22,642 nt of DNA from JBLIRR01 sp049472395 (GCA_049472395.1 JBLIRR010000066.1:1-22642), one strand, 5' to 3'; positions 6,175 through 15,732 are shown, counted from the first letter of the stretch. Made by a program: numbers and translations. The notes: generated by a model not told the origin, from the sequence alone.

Positions 6175-6210
6175 CCTACGGATATATAAATCCGTAGGTT
6201 TATTTTTTTT
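6175..6210 (+). terminator. intrinsic terminator
   Basis: CCTACGGAT (6175-6183) and ATCCGTAGG (6190-6198) form a perfect 9-bp stem with a 6-base loop, followed by TTTATTTTTTTT. This is a textbook rho-independent terminator on the plus strand. It would end transcription through the two-TM protein gene, closing the cassette-like region. Confidence 0.85.
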
Positions 6211-6296
6211 ATTGTATTTGTATTATCAGAAATAGTATCCCTTCCGCACCCTAGAAAAGGCGGGGTCAAAAATGGTTCTGCTTTTTTTCCCTTCAT

Positions 6297-6308
6297 CCCC
6301 CCCCCCCC
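6297..6308. repeat. C12 homopolymer run
   Basis: Twelve consecutive C residues stand in an otherwise AT-rich intergenic stretch. Such a tract is prone to slippage and to sequencing or assembly error. On the minus strand it lies at the end of the degraded coding fragment at 6310-6500. Confidence 0.9.
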
Positions 6309-6309
6309 G

Positions 6310-6500
6310 TGTCACTCAAATCCCTAAAAGTATTATCAGGCCGTGGTAATATTATCTTTATCCTTTCCAGATTTTCCGACGCAAAATCAATTTCGAGAAC
6401 ATAATCACCGTTCGTAACGAATGGAATATCTCCATTATCAAAGTTCTAGCCCGAGACAGTGATTGCTCCAATATTGCCGCACCAATTAAAACAAGCAATC
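6310..6500 (-). pseudogene. degraded coding fragment, family unknown
   Basis: Read on the minus strand, this stretch gives CFNWCGNIGAITVSG, a TAG stop (6446-6448), then NFDNGDIPFVTNGDYVLEID and FASENLERIKIILPRPDN. The length, composition and strand-like pattern look coding, and the single internal stop suggests a recent loss of function. There is no start codon upstream. I cannot name the family. Within the 5903-6807 gap, the only other content is the attC-like site, the terminator and an open frame without a start at 6520-6693 (plus) ending SCLCLDIF. Confidence 0.35.
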
Positions 6501-6519
6501 TACGTTATATAATTCATGA

Positions 6520-6693
6520 ATAGAAATAAAGAATAAAATTCTTTCGGTTATCCTTGATAGAGAGATTAATGCGGTCTGCAATGCGAAAAAGGAAAATATA
6601 CCGGTTGTTATGACACATGAAGAAGTGTCCAAGGATATTCCCCATGAATGGACACAAGCTATAACTTCCTGTTTATGCCTTGATATTTTCTGA
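6520..6693 (+). pseudogene. possible coding remnant, no start codon
   Basis: An open frame after TGA 6517-6519 reads about 57 residues, including ILSVILDREINAVCNAKKEN, IPVVMTHEEVSKDIPHEW and SCLCLDIF. The composition looks protein-like, but the only ATG is at 6610, which would leave 27 residues. No family is recognised; it may be the end of a lost gene. Confidence 0.25.
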
Positions 6694-6729
6694 GCCAAGA
6701 TTAGAATTGCTCGAATTTCTGAGATATTC

Positions 6730-6758
6730 TTGCACTATTCGTCATAAGTGTATATAAT
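6730..6758 (+). promoter_or_regulatory. sigma70-type promoter of the Nfu gene
   Basis: TTGCAC (6730-6735) and a consensus TATAAT (6753-6758) are separated by exactly 17 bases. Transcription would start near 6765, leaving a leader of about 43 bases with the ribosome binding site AAAGGAG (6794-6800) before the ATG at 6808. Confidence 0.75.
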
Positions 6759-6807
6759 GAACTTTCAAAGGCATTTTTTAACTATTGAGTATAAAAGGAG
6801 AGACTAA

Positions 6808-7032
6808 ATGAGAGAAGAAGTTGAAAGAGCGCTTGATCAAATAAGACCAGGATTGCAGGCTGATGGTGGAAACATTGAGCTTGTTGATGTCACTGATGAT
6901 GGAGTGGTGAAAGTAAAATTAACCGGTGCGTGTGGCAGTTGCCCGATGAGCACAATGACCCTCAAAATGGGTGTTGAGGCACAACTCAAACAAAAAGTGC
7001 CCTCCATAAAAATGGTTGAGCAAGTTTTTTAA
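6808..7032 (+). CDS. Nfu/NifU C-terminal domain Fe-S scaffold protein
   Basis: A 74-residue protein made only of the NifU C-terminal domain. It begins MREEVERALDQIRPGLQADG, continues GNIELVDV, and has the motif ACGSCPMSTMTLKMGVE. The C-x-x-C pair (Cys42 and Cys45) binds a [4Fe-4S] cluster at the interface of a dimer. Such Nfu proteins carry clusters from the assembly machinery to target enzymes in the cytoplasm. Length and motif are exactly those of the stand-alone family; the A-type domain found in NfuA is absent. A strong promoter and ribosome binding site precede it and a likely terminator follows, so it is probably a single-gene unit. The assignment is secure; the particular client proteins are unknown. 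Confidence 0.95.
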   Translation: MREEVERALDQIRPGLQADGGNIELVDVTDDGVVKVKLTGACGSCPMSTMTLKMGVEAQLKQKVPSIKMVEQVF

Positions 7033-7152
7033 GAAATCGTAGTTCGTCCTTTAGTTCAATAAATGAACATACCGCATAGAACAAAGCCATAGTTGTCTTT
7101 TTATCACTTTTCCTATAATACCTTGAAATATATGGTCATCTCAACATTATAG

Positions 7153-7183
7153 AAAGATTTGAACAATCTTTGGTATTTTTTTT
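7153..7183 (+). terminator. likely intrinsic terminator of the Nfu gene
   Basis: AAAGATT (7153-7159) and AATCTTT (7165-7171) form a 7-bp stem with a 5-base loop, followed by GGTATTTTTTTT. The stem is AT-rich and so rather weak, but the U-run is long and the place, between two genes of the same strand, is right. Confidence 0.55.
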
Positions 7184-7232
7184 GCAAAAATATTTCTCTA
7201 AATATGTTGACCTATAAATTTCAAGGATTAGG

Positions 7233-10200
7233 ATGATAAAAAATTTAACTATAGTACATACGTTTCTCATAATTTCCATTGCATGTGGTCTTCTTTTCGG
7301 ATGTGGTGGCAAAGTGACTGAAAGAAAGATTTCAGGCAATGATCAAGACAGTGATAAAAATGAGTCAAAACTTGATATCGACTTGAAAGAATCCTTTTAT
7401 ATTTCCAAAAGTGTCGGGATTGAGGGTGCTACACTTGGCACTCTCTCTCAAGGACTTGAAATAATTGTTCCTCCGAACTCCCTTTTAGATGACGCTTTCT
7501 TTACTATTACAAGGTATTCTGGAATAACAAAGGTTCCCAGTCCCTATTCCTTCTCTGCACTCTCGGATCTTTTTTCCATAGAAGGCACAAATATTGAGAG
7601 ATTTAAAGCGCTCATTGATCTTCATTTTTCTTACCCAACAACCACAAATCAAAAGGATCTTGTGCTGATTTTTCTTAAAAATGGAGTATGTGACACACTC
7701 TACTATCCAAGTTCGGTGACTGCCCCGGAACATAAGGTAACCTTTTCATTCGCAGGCCTTCCTTATATTACTCATGACTCTGATTCTGGCTTTATCCTAT
7801 GCACCAAAGAGGGAAGCATAAATGAGAACGCGCCACCGATAACAAAAAAATTTATAGCCCGAAAAGCCAATCAACCTTATTATCTATATGATGTAGCGAC
7901 TACCTATGATTTTTTCGATTCAGAGAACGGGGATTTAAAGTTTGAGGTTGAACTGGATAAAGAATTGGATGCATCACACTATGATCTGTGGCTCGTTATA
8001 AGTGTTGACAGCTCATTGGGAAAGGTTGACATCTTTGATGAGATCAAAGGAAAAGATCTTGCCGCTGAGCTTATACCAGGTTATTTTATACCTGTTGAAT
8101 CGATAAATCTTGCGGAACACTATGGAAGCAGCTCCCTCTATTCATATACGTGGCCACTTGGCACGAATTCGGATGAATTTGTCAGCCTTGCTCCATTTGA
8201 ATGGAAAAATATTACCGCAACCATTATTACCACATTGAAAGATATGGATAAGGAGGGGAAGTATGTGACTGCGAGACGGATCGATCAAAAGAATATATGT
8301 GTCAACGGTCTTAGCGATAATCCAGTGGACTCATTCAATCAGATAATTGAAAGGTCAAAGGAGTATAATTCTTATTTGTATGATAATGGATATCGCCCTG
8401 ACGCTCCTGAAATAATGCAGCTTGAGGATATTAAGTGTGCGACGGGTCTTGTCCCTTCATCCCTCATACTCAAAAAGAATGGGCAAAGAGTAAATTTTGA
8501 GTATATCTTCTTTCTATGTCCTGTGCAACCTGATCAGGATCCGTATTCCTATATATTCGGATCCGATAATACGTTCAGGTCAGAACCTGTTTCCTGTCCA
8601 TGCTCATGGGAGGGTAGTTACTACGATATTTCAGAAAAATTAGTCTACGCGCTCTATGATATTCAGGGTGAGCCTGGCCCCTTTTATTGGGGAATTGAAT
8701 ATAATATTGTTGCCGACTGCTCGTTGGATGGTGTGCTTACCTATCTTGAAGAGCCCTACAGAATTTGTGGTGAATTTTCGCTCTCACAGAAAGCAACTCC
8801 TGATCCATTACCGCTGCGCTTGGTCGGCATACCACGCTCGATACCTTTTTTTGTTGATCAAGAGAATATCGTTCTTTTTGATGTCATCGGCGGCAGCAAT
8901 GACTATACAATAGAGATCAAGACAAATCCGAATGTGTTCAGCTTTTCCGATGTCACCGCATTTTCCTGGAATCCTGATCTTACCTATGTTGGCGAGACCA
9001 TTCAATGCAGACTCACCGTGACTGATAATGTGCTCAAGGACCCTGACACCGGATATTTTCATTATGATTACAAAGAATTTACCATTCCCGTTCTCTCATC
9101 CTCCGCTGACGTTCCTTATATACGACTCACTTATCCGTTGCCCTCTGAGTACGTTGTTGTTGATAAAAATTTGAACATTACATGGGAAGACTACTTAAAA
9201 GATGAGAATGGCAAAGTGACAATCAGAACAAAAAGTAGTGATTTTGAGGATACATGGAAGGTGATCGTTCAAGGGATTGACGAAGATGATACTAAGAATA
9301 TTTATCCATTAAGCACGGGATCCTATGAGGAGGGAGCGTATAATGTTGTGCTTACCATGGAAGGTGATACGTCCATATACAGCACTGAAATTGGATATTT
9401 TACCATATCACATGAGAGCAAAAAAGACACAATCCCTCCCCAGATTCAGATAGTTCCCTCAGGACAAGGGGAATATTACGGAGCACAGGAGCTCTCATTT
9501 GTGGCGGATGAACCGGCTTTTATCTATTACACACTTGATGAAAAAATTTATGCTTATGTGGGCATAGGCACACTCATTGAAGAAGATACGAAAATAAGAT
9601 ATTACGGCATAGATATAAGCGGGAATACGTCAGATATGAAGTCTGAAAGCTATATTATTTTAGAGCCATTGGTCAATACTGCGCCTTCGGTCTCTGTGCT
9701 TTGCCCTAAAGGAGTGCAGAGCAATCTCATCCCCATTGACTGTCTGCTTAAGGATGAGGAGAGTGATCTTTGCAGTATAAAGGTTGAATATTCGGTAAAT
9801 GATGGATTAACATTCTATGAAGCAACCGAAGGGGAGGGGAGCGATGGAGTTTCGGAAATGATTGCCACACCATCAGGGATCATGCATACATTTGTGTGGT
9901 CTTCCCACAGTGATATAGTATCCGATGAATATCCTGAAGTGATTGTAAAGATTACAGCTTATGATATCTCCGGACATGGCTCAGGAACTGATACAGTGCA
10001 TGTTGATAATACAGGTGAAAATGTATCTCCCGTCGCAATAGGGGTTTATTATGGCAGTGAGGGAACGGGAGATACTGCAATCGCCACAGGAGAAACAGTG
10101 ACATTGGATGCAAGTGCGAGCTATGACCCTGATTCCACTGTATTAAACGTATTGACATTGTGGACATTTATAACCGTCCCCTATGGTTCAAGTATTACCA

Positions 10201-13200
10201 ACGAATCACTTATGCCGCAGCGCACCACAGTGAAACCAACCTTTACTCCTGACATGGAAGGTATTTATGAATTAACTCTCACGGTCAGTGATGGCCAAAA
10301 GAGTACAGATGAGATTGTATCGCTAATTGTAACGGATGTGGGAATCAATGCAGCGCCGAATGTCGCGATTATTCTTCCTTCAAGTATACTGAGTGATGAG
10401 ATAGCAATTAATTATGTCCTGCGTGATAAAGAGAGCAATAAGTGTGACATACACATTCAGTATTCCGTTGATGAAGGAGTGACCTATCATGATGCAACTA
10501 AAGCGATGGAGAGTGAAAGCCTTCTAAATCGCGATTCTTCCCCCAATGGAATAACGCACATGTTTTTGTGGGATTCACTCGCAGACCTTGGACCAACAGC
10601 ATATTCAGAGGTAAATATTAAAGTCATTGCTTACGATAATTGGGGCACAGGCTATGACACAAAAAACGTGCATATTGATAACACGGCGGTCAATGAGGCT
10701 CCGAAAGCATTGGCCCTCTATTACGGAAGCGACGGGGCAGGAGATACAATCATCATAAGTGGAGAAGCGGTTACCCTTGATGCAAGCTCAAGCTATGATC
10801 CAGACAGTACAGTTGAAGAGATTGAATATTATTGGACATTTACAACACTACCTCAAGGTTCAACCATAACTGATTTTTCCTTAAGTCCTGACAGAGAAGA
10901 TAAAAAAGTGGTATTTATTCCCGATATACAAGGATTATACGAACTTACCCTGGAAGTAAGTGATGGGTATAAAAGTTCATATACAGCTCTTGCCATTACT
11001 GTTGATCCAGGCAATGGCAATTCTGCCCCGTCAGTATCAATATCGAGTCAAACCGGGGTACAAAGCGAGGATATATCCATCGGGTATACGCTTACTGACA
11101 CGGAAAGTGACCTGTGCACTATTGTGGTCGAATATTCCCTTGATGAAGGTATGACATTCCATGAAGTGTCTGAGGCAGCAGGAGGGGAAGGAATCACGGG
11201 CCTTACAACTTCCCCTGCAGGAATATTCCATACATTCATGTGGGATTCATTGGCTGATATCGGGGCCAACACATATTCGGATATAGTAATAAAAATTACA
11301 GCATTCGATGGGACGACAAGCGGTTATGCCTTACACTCTTTTTCTGTTGACAACTCATCGACAAATATGGCTCCGATAGCGCTTGCGACGTATTATGGAA
11401 GCGATGGGGCAGGAGATACCACTATCTATGTGGGAGAAACTCTTACCCTCGATGCAGGCGAAAGTTATGATCCGGATGATACGACATCGGCAGTTCAATG
11501 TTATTGGACTATTGCCAATGTCCCAACTGGCTCCGATATTTCAAGCTCTTCTCTATATCCGGCCAGTACAGGCACGAAGGTATCGTTTATCCCTGATGTG
11601 GAAGGGGAGTATCAGGTATATCTTGAAGTCCATGACGGTTATAAGAGTTCAGAGACATCATTATCAATTGAGGTGAAAAAAGAATATAGCAATGATCCGC
11701 CCTCGATCACCGTCTCTTGTCCAAACGGCACCCAAAGTGAAGATATTACGATAAGTTATACGCTATTTGATGCTGAAAATGATACCTGCCGCATATATAT
11801 TTACTATTCAATAGACGCTGGTATCACGTTTCAGGAAGCTACCAAAGCTTCGGGAGGTGAAGGAACCACCAATCTTAGTGCAACTCCTGGAGGCACATTC
11901 CATATGTTTGTGTGGGATTCGCTTTCTGATCTTGGGCCTGATGAGTATACGAACGTCATAATAAAGATCATTGCTCACGATAGTGCCGAAGGCGGTTATG
12001 ATACCGATACCGTATCCATAGACAATACAATCACCAATCAAGCCCCAATTGCAGATGCCGTTTATTACGGAAGTGAAGGGCCAGGAGATGAGGTAATATA
12101 TACAGGGGAAAAAGTCACCCTCGATGCAGGGGGAAGTTATGATCCTGATAACACCATCGGGGATGTAATGTATTATTGGACATTTACAGCTGTACCTACA
12201 GGTTCAAAAATAAATGATTCCTCGTTAAGCCCAGGACGATATGCACAAGCTCCCACATTTATCCCTGATCTTCAAGGAACTTACCAACTAAATCTGAATG
12301 TGAGTGATTCTTATAAGAGTACGAATAAGGCAGTGTCCCTGACGGTGCTGTATCTTTCTGTGAATACTCCTCCGTCAGTATCAGTGACCTGCCCGGATGG
12401 GACCCAGACTAATAATATATCAATCCTCTATAGACTCACAGATAAGGACAGTGATCCATGCAGCATAAAAGTCGAGTACTCAACAAATGGGGGCATCACT
12501 TTTAATAGCGCCACATCAGCGTCAGGTGGTGATGGCATTACAAATCTTGTGGCATCGCCTGAGGGAAAATCTCATCTGTTTATTTGGGATTCTACGTGGG
12601 ATATTGGAAAAAATAGTTACACAAATATTATACTAAAAATTACCCCGAAAGATACTGTGGAAGGCAGCCCTGATAAAGATTATATAAATGTTGACAATAC
12701 GGGTTTAAATGAGGCTCCTGTGGCGAGTGCCACTTATTATGGCAGCTATGGTGCAAATGATCGAATTATACATCCGGGAGAAATAGTCACTCTTGATGCA
12801 AGTGCAAGTTATGATCCTGATAATACTGTGACTCAATTGACGTATTATTGGACATTCACCAATGTCCCACCAGGTTCAAATATCACTAACTATTCCTTAA
12901 ATCCGGGGAAAACGGTGGTGAGTCCTTCATTTATTCCTGATGTTCAGGGAACATATGAACTCTCGCTGAGGGTGAGTGATACCTATTTAAGCAAAAATAC
13001 CTCCATTACGATCACGGTTATAGATAATTTAGCCTTTCAAAAAACAGTTGTTGATGCTGAAGGGAGTGTAGGATTCTATACTTCCCTTGCTATAGATTCT
13101 CATGACTATGCACATATTAGTTATTATGACGGCACGAACGGAGATCTGAAATATGCCACAAACGTCGACGGAACATGGATAACTCAGGCAGTACATAGTG

Positions 13201-15683
13201 AAGCAAATGTGGGAAGCTACACTTCCCTGGCGCTTGATTCGGAAGATCATGTGCACATCAGCTATTTTAATGAAACCTACGGAAATCTTGAATATGCGTC
13301 TAATACCAGTGGTTTATGGGAAATTATACCAATCGATTTTGAAGGCAATGTTGGCTACTATACAGCTTTGGCAATAGACTCTCAGAATAATATTCATATA
13401 AGCTATTACGACGAAACCAATGGTGATTTAAAATATGCCACCAATACAAATGGTGTTTTCGAGTATGAGACGATTGATGCAGAAGGAAATGTCGGGCTTT
13501 ATTCATCGATTGCGGTTGATTCCAAGGATAAAATTCATATAAGCTATTATGATTCAACCTATAAGAATTTGAAATATGCAACCAATGCCGATGGGTCATG
13601 GAATACGAGAATAATTGACGCTGAGGGAAGTGTAGGGACATGGTCCTCCATCGCAATAGATGCCCTCGATAACGTGCATATTAGTTATCGGGACAGCCTG
13701 AACAGTGATGTAAAATATGCCACGAATGCAAGCGGTTTTTGGCGCATCCAGATTGTGGACGGAGAGGGATTTGTAGGCTATTATACCTCGCTTGCGATTG
13801 ATTCACAGAATAACGTGCATATCAGCTATCGGGACAGCTCACACAGTAGTCTGAAATATGCGACAAATGCCGGAGGTGCTTGGCAATTCGAGACTATTGA
13901 CGATACAGGTCTCATAGGTTACTATACCTCGCTTGCGATTGATTCACAGAATAATGCGCATATCAGCTACCGTGATGGGACAAATGGCACCTTAAAATAT
14001 GCAGTATGCAATATTTCGATCGTGATAGGCAATACCCCTCCTTCAGTCTCGGTATCCTGCCCGGATGAGAGTCTCAATGGGGATATAGGGATTACGTATA
14101 CTCTTACTGATGTGGAAAGCGATTTTTGCAGCATAATGGTTGAATATTCAGTGGACTCCGGCGTGACCTATCATGAAGCGACAGAAGGGGAGGGTGGCGA
14201 CGGCACAGCAGGTCTTTCAGCGTCATCAAGCGGGAACTCCCATATTTTTGTATGGGACTCGATGGCTGATATCGGTTTGGCCCATTATTCAGACCTGATA
14301 ATAAAAATTACTCCGAAAGATTTGGTATGGGGTGATTACGGAATTGATATTATGCATGTTGATAATGCCTCGATAAATACCGCGCCCATTGCAAGTGCAA
14401 TATATTACGGCAGCGATGGCAAGGGTGATACATTTATCAAGCCACAAGAGGTGGTGAATCTGGATGCAAGCCAAAGCTACGATCCTGATACGACAGTTTC
14501 ACAACTCACATATTCATGGTCATTTGATGGTGTCCCACCCGGATCAAAGCTGACTAATTCCTCTTTTCTCCTTGGACAAAGTGCTGTCCAAACATTCTTT
14601 GTGCCTGATATAGAAGGCACATACCAGGTAACTCTCACGGTGAGTGATACGTATAAGACCGGTACCAAAACTCTTACTATTGTCGTTGTCTCTGAGGCTG
14701 TTGACCCTAGTACCCAGTTGGAGCTTGTTGATTCTCTGGGAATCGTTGGGTATCATTCTTCGTTAGCCTTTGATTCACAAAATAATCCTTATATAGCCTA
14801 TTATGACAGTTCACATAGCGCCTTAAAATATGCAACATATGCTAACGGGTTATGGGAGAGTGTGACTGTCGATGATGAGGGAAGCGTCGGGACCTTTGCT
14901 TCGCTCGCCATTGATTCTCTCGATAATGTACATATAGCATATTACGATGGGGGTAATAGTGATTTAAAATATGCGACGAATGCTCACGGATGGTGGGACA
15001 TAGAAACAGTAGATGATGGAGGAAACGTAGGCCAATATGCTTCCCTGGATGTTGATTCTCTCAATAGGGTCCATATTAGCTACTATGATAGTACGAATAG
15101 CGACCTAAAATATGCGACAAATGCAAGTGGATTGTGGAATACCATGTCCATTGATACTTCAGGAAATGTGGGCTATTATACCTCGTTGGCCATTGATTCC
15201 TTGAATAAAGTGCATATTAGCTATCGTGATAGCTCAAACAGCGATTTAAAGTATATAACAAATGAGAGCGGATCATGGGTACACCAGGTCGTCGATGCTG
15301 AGGGAAGCGTAGGATACCATACCTCTTTATCCCTCGATAATCAGGATAAAGTTCATATCAGTTATTATGATAATACGAATTCCGATCTGAAATATGCAAC
15401 AAATGCAAAGGGATGGTGGCAAATAAAAACTATTGATACGAATGGAATCGTTGGGTATTATAATTCTATTGCCCTCGATACGGCTAATAATGTGTTCATA
15501 AGTTATTATGATAATACCAATCATGATTTAAAACTCGCTACAAATATAAGTGGAGCATGGGAGAATGAGACCCTCGATCAAGAGGGAATCGTAGGATTAT
15601 ACACGTCTTTAGCAATTAACTCGCTCAATGAGCCTCATATAAGCTATTTTGACAATACAAACGGCGACCTTAAATATAAATAG
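7233..15683 (+). CDS. giant surface lipoprotein with Ig/PKD modules and two beta-propellers
   Basis: A 2816-residue protein. A signal peptide ends in LLFGC (Cys24), so it should be a lipoprotein of the outer membrane or cell surface. Residues about 58-150 resemble a ZU5-like domain (GLEIIVPPNSL). At about 735-808 lies a chitobiase-C-terminal-like segment. Five modules of 224 residues (815-1934) each join an Ig/FnIII-like half (D-x-ESD-x-C, VEYS-x-D-x-G, WDS) to a PKD half (GE-x-VTLDA-x-SYDPD). Seven 47-residue repeats (about 1940-2266), a sixth module (2267-2490) and seven more 47-residue repeats (2499-2816) follow. No catalytic motif is visible, so adhesion or ligand binding is the likeliest role. 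ATG 7233 follows AAGGATTAGG. The protein ends within the last blade without a sorting signal. Confidence 0.9.
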   Translation: MIKNLTIVHTFLIISIACGLLFGCGGKVTERKISGNDQDSDKNESKLDIDLKESFYISKSVGIEGATLGTLSQGLEIIVPPNSLLDDAFFTITRYSGITKVPSPYSFSALSDLFSIEGTNIERFKALIDLHFSYPTTTNQKDLVLIFLKNGVCDTLYYPSSVTAPEHKVTFSFAGLPYITHDSDSGFILCTKEGSINENAPPITKKFIARKANQPYYLYDVATTYDFFDSENGDLKFEVELDKELDASHYDLWLVISVDSSLGKVDIFDEIKGKDLAAELIPGYFIPVESINLAEHYGSSSLYSYTWPLGTNSDEFVSLAPFEWKNITATIITTLKDMDKEGKYVTARRIDQKNICVNGLSDNPVDSFNQIIERSKEYNSYLYDNGYRPDAPEIMQLEDIKCATGLVPSSLILKKNGQRVNFEYIFFLCPVQPDQDPYSYIFGSDNTFRSEPVSCPCSWEGSYYDISEKLVYALYDIQGEPGPFYWGIEYNIVADCSLDGVLTYLEEPYRICGEFSLSQKATPDPLPLRLVGIPRSIPFFVDQENIVLFDVIGGSNDYTIEIKTNPNVFSFSDVTAFSWNPDLTYVGETIQCRLTVTDNVLKDPDTGYFHYDYKEFTIPVLSSSADVPYIRLTYPLPSEYVVVDKNLNITWEDYLKDENGKVTIRTKSSDFEDTWKVIVQGIDEDDTKNIYPLSTGSYEEGAYNVVLTMEGDTSIYSTEIGYFTISHESKKDTIPPQIQIVPSGQGEYYGAQELSFVADEPAFIYYTLDEKIYAYVGIGTLIEEDTKIRYYGIDISGNTSDMKSESYIILEPLVNTAPSVSVLCPKGVQSNLIPIDCLLKDEESDLCSIKVEYSVNDGLTFYEATEGEGSDGVSEMIATPSGIMHTFVWSSHSDIVSDEYPEVIVKITAYDISGHGSGTDTVHVDNTGENVSPVAIGVYYGSEGTGDTAIATGETVTLDASASYDPDSTVLNVLTLWTFITVPYGSSITNESLMPQRTTVKPTFTPDMEGIYELTLTVSDGQKSTDEIVSLIVTDVGINAAPNVAIILPSSILSDEIAINYVLRDKESNKCDIHIQYSVDEGVTYHDATKAMESESLLNRDSSPNGITHMFLWDSLADLGPTAYSEVNIKVIAYDNWGTGYDTKNVHIDNTAVNEAPKALALYYGSDGAGDTIIISGEAVTLDASSSYDPDSTVEEIEYYWTFTTLPQGSTITDFSLSPDREDKKVVFIPDIQGLYELTLEVSDGYKSSYTALAITVDPGNGNSAPSVSISSQTGVQSEDISIGYTLTDTESDLCTIVVEYSLDEGMTFHEVSEAAGGEGITGLTTSPAGIFHTFMWDSLADIGANTYSDIVIKITAFDGTTSGYALHSFSVDNSSTNMAPIALATYYGSDGAGDTTIYVGETLTLDAGESYDPDDTTSAVQCYWTIANVPTGSDISSSSLYPASTGTKVSFIPDVEGEYQVYLEVHDGYKSSETSLSIEVKKEYSNDPPSITVSCPNGTQSEDITISYTLFDAENDTCRIYIYYSIDAGITFQEATKASGGEGTTNLSATPGGTFHMFVWDSLSDLGPDEYTNVIIKIIAHDSAEGGYDTDTVSIDNTITNQAPIADAVYYGSEGPGDEVIYTGEKVTLDAGGSYDPDNTIGDVMYYWTFTAVPTGSKINDSSLSPGRYAQAPTFIPDLQGTYQLNLNVSDSYKSTNKAVSLTVLYLSVNTPPSVSVTCPDGTQTNNISILYRLTDKDSDPCSIKVEYSTNGGITFNSATSASGGDGITNLVASPEGKSHLFIWDSTWDIGKNSYTNIILKITPKDTVEGSPDKDYINVDNTGLNEAPVASATYYGSYGANDRIIHPGEIVTLDASASYDPDNTVTQLTYYWTFTNVPPGSNITNYSLNPGKTVVSPSFIPDVQGTYELSLRVSDTYLSKNTSITITVIDNLAFQKTVVDAEGSVGFYTSLAIDSHDYAHISYYDGTNGDLKYATNVDGTWITQAVHSEANVGSYTSLALDSEDHVHISYFNETYGNLEYASNTSGLWEIIPIDFEGNVGYYTALAIDSQNNIHISYYDETNGDLKYATNTNGVFEYETIDAEGNVGLYSSIAVDSKDKIHISYYDSTYKNLKYATNADGSWNTRIIDAEGSVGTWSSIAIDALDNVHISYRDSLNSDVKYATNASGFWRIQIVDGEGFVGYYTSLAIDSQNNVHISYRDSSHSSLKYATNAGGAWQFETIDDTGLIGYYTSLAIDSQNNAHISYRDGTNGTLKYAVCNISIVIGNTPPSVSVSCPDESLNGDIGITYTLTDVESDFCSIMVEYSVDSGVTYHEATEGEGGDGTAGLSASSSGNSHIFVWDSMADIGLAHYSDLIIKITPKDLVWGDYGIDIMHVDNASINTAPIASAIYYGSDGKGDTFIKPQEVVNLDASQSYDPDTTVSQLTYSWSFDGVPPGSKLTNSSFLLGQSAVQTFFVPDIEGTYQVTLTVSDTYKTGTKTLTIVVVSEAVDPSTQLELVDSLGIVGYHSSLAFDSQNNPYIAYYDSSHSALKYATYANGLWESVTVDDEGSVGTFASLAIDSLDNVHIAYYDGGNSDLKYATNAHGWWDIETVDDGGNVGQYASLDVDSLNRVHISYYDSTNSDLKYATNASGLWNTMSIDTSGNVGYYTSLAIDSLNKVHISYRDSSNSDLKYITNESGSWVHQVVDAEGSVGYHTSLSLDNQDKVHISYYDNTNSDLKYATNAKGWWQIKTIDTNGIVGYYNSIALDTANNVFISYYDNTNHDLKLATNISGAWENETLDQEGIVGLYTSLAINSLNEPHISYFDNTNGDLKYK
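9675..13034 (+). repeat. five tandem 672-bp Ig/PKD modules
   Basis: Modules start at 9675, 10347, 11019, 11691 and 12363. Each is exactly 672 bp (224 codons) with no insertion or deletion, although the nucleotide sequences have diverged. Landmarks recur at the same offset: N-x-x-P-S/N-V at the start, VEYS or an equivalent in the first half, and YYGS followed by LDA-x-x-SYDPD in the second half. The halves are about 117 and 107 residues long. Confidence 0.93.
13050..14030 (+). repeat. seven 141-bp propeller-blade repeats, set 1
   Basis: Units start at 13050, 13191, 13332, 13473, 13614, 13755 and 13896, each 47 codons. The consensus is [IV]DxEGxVGxYTSLAIDS, then xNxHISYYDxTNxDLKYATN and xxGxW. 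The seventh unit stops after LKYA and runs into the next module. Blades six and seven share 32 identical bases (13782-13813 and 13923-13954), a sign of recent duplication. Confidence 0.93.
14031..14702 (+). repeat. sixth 672-bp Ig/PKD module
   Basis: The same module as in 9675-13034 appears once more between the two propeller-type blocks, again exactly 672 bp. It has GDIGITYTLTDVESDFCSIM, VEYSVDSG and WDSMADIG in the first half and NLDASQSYDPD in the second. Confidence 0.92.
14727..15680 (+). repeat. seven 141-bp propeller-blade repeats, set 2
   Basis: Units start at 14727, 14868, 15009, 15150, 15291, 15432 and 15573. The seventh is cut short by the stop codon after DLKYK, at the same place where set 1 breaks off. 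The consensus is that of set 1, with frequent HISYYD and LKYATN. Confidence 0.93.
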
Positions 15684-15718
15684 CTGTTGTGCAAATCAAA
15701 AACCTTCATACGGTTGCC

Positions 15719-15732
15719 TCAGGAATTCCTGA
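15719..15732. other. 14-bp perfect palindrome between genes
   Basis: TCAGGAATTCCTGA stands 36 bases after the stop codon of the giant lipoprotein gene and 25 bases before the -35 box of the next promoter. It could be a repressor site or part of a weak terminator (AATTTTTG follows). No function can be assigned. Confidence 0.5.

Noticed and set aside
13050..15680. Regular 141-bp repeats as a possible CRISPR or satellite array
   Set aside because: The units are in-frame coding repeats that diverge throughout, with no constant repeat and variable spacer pattern.
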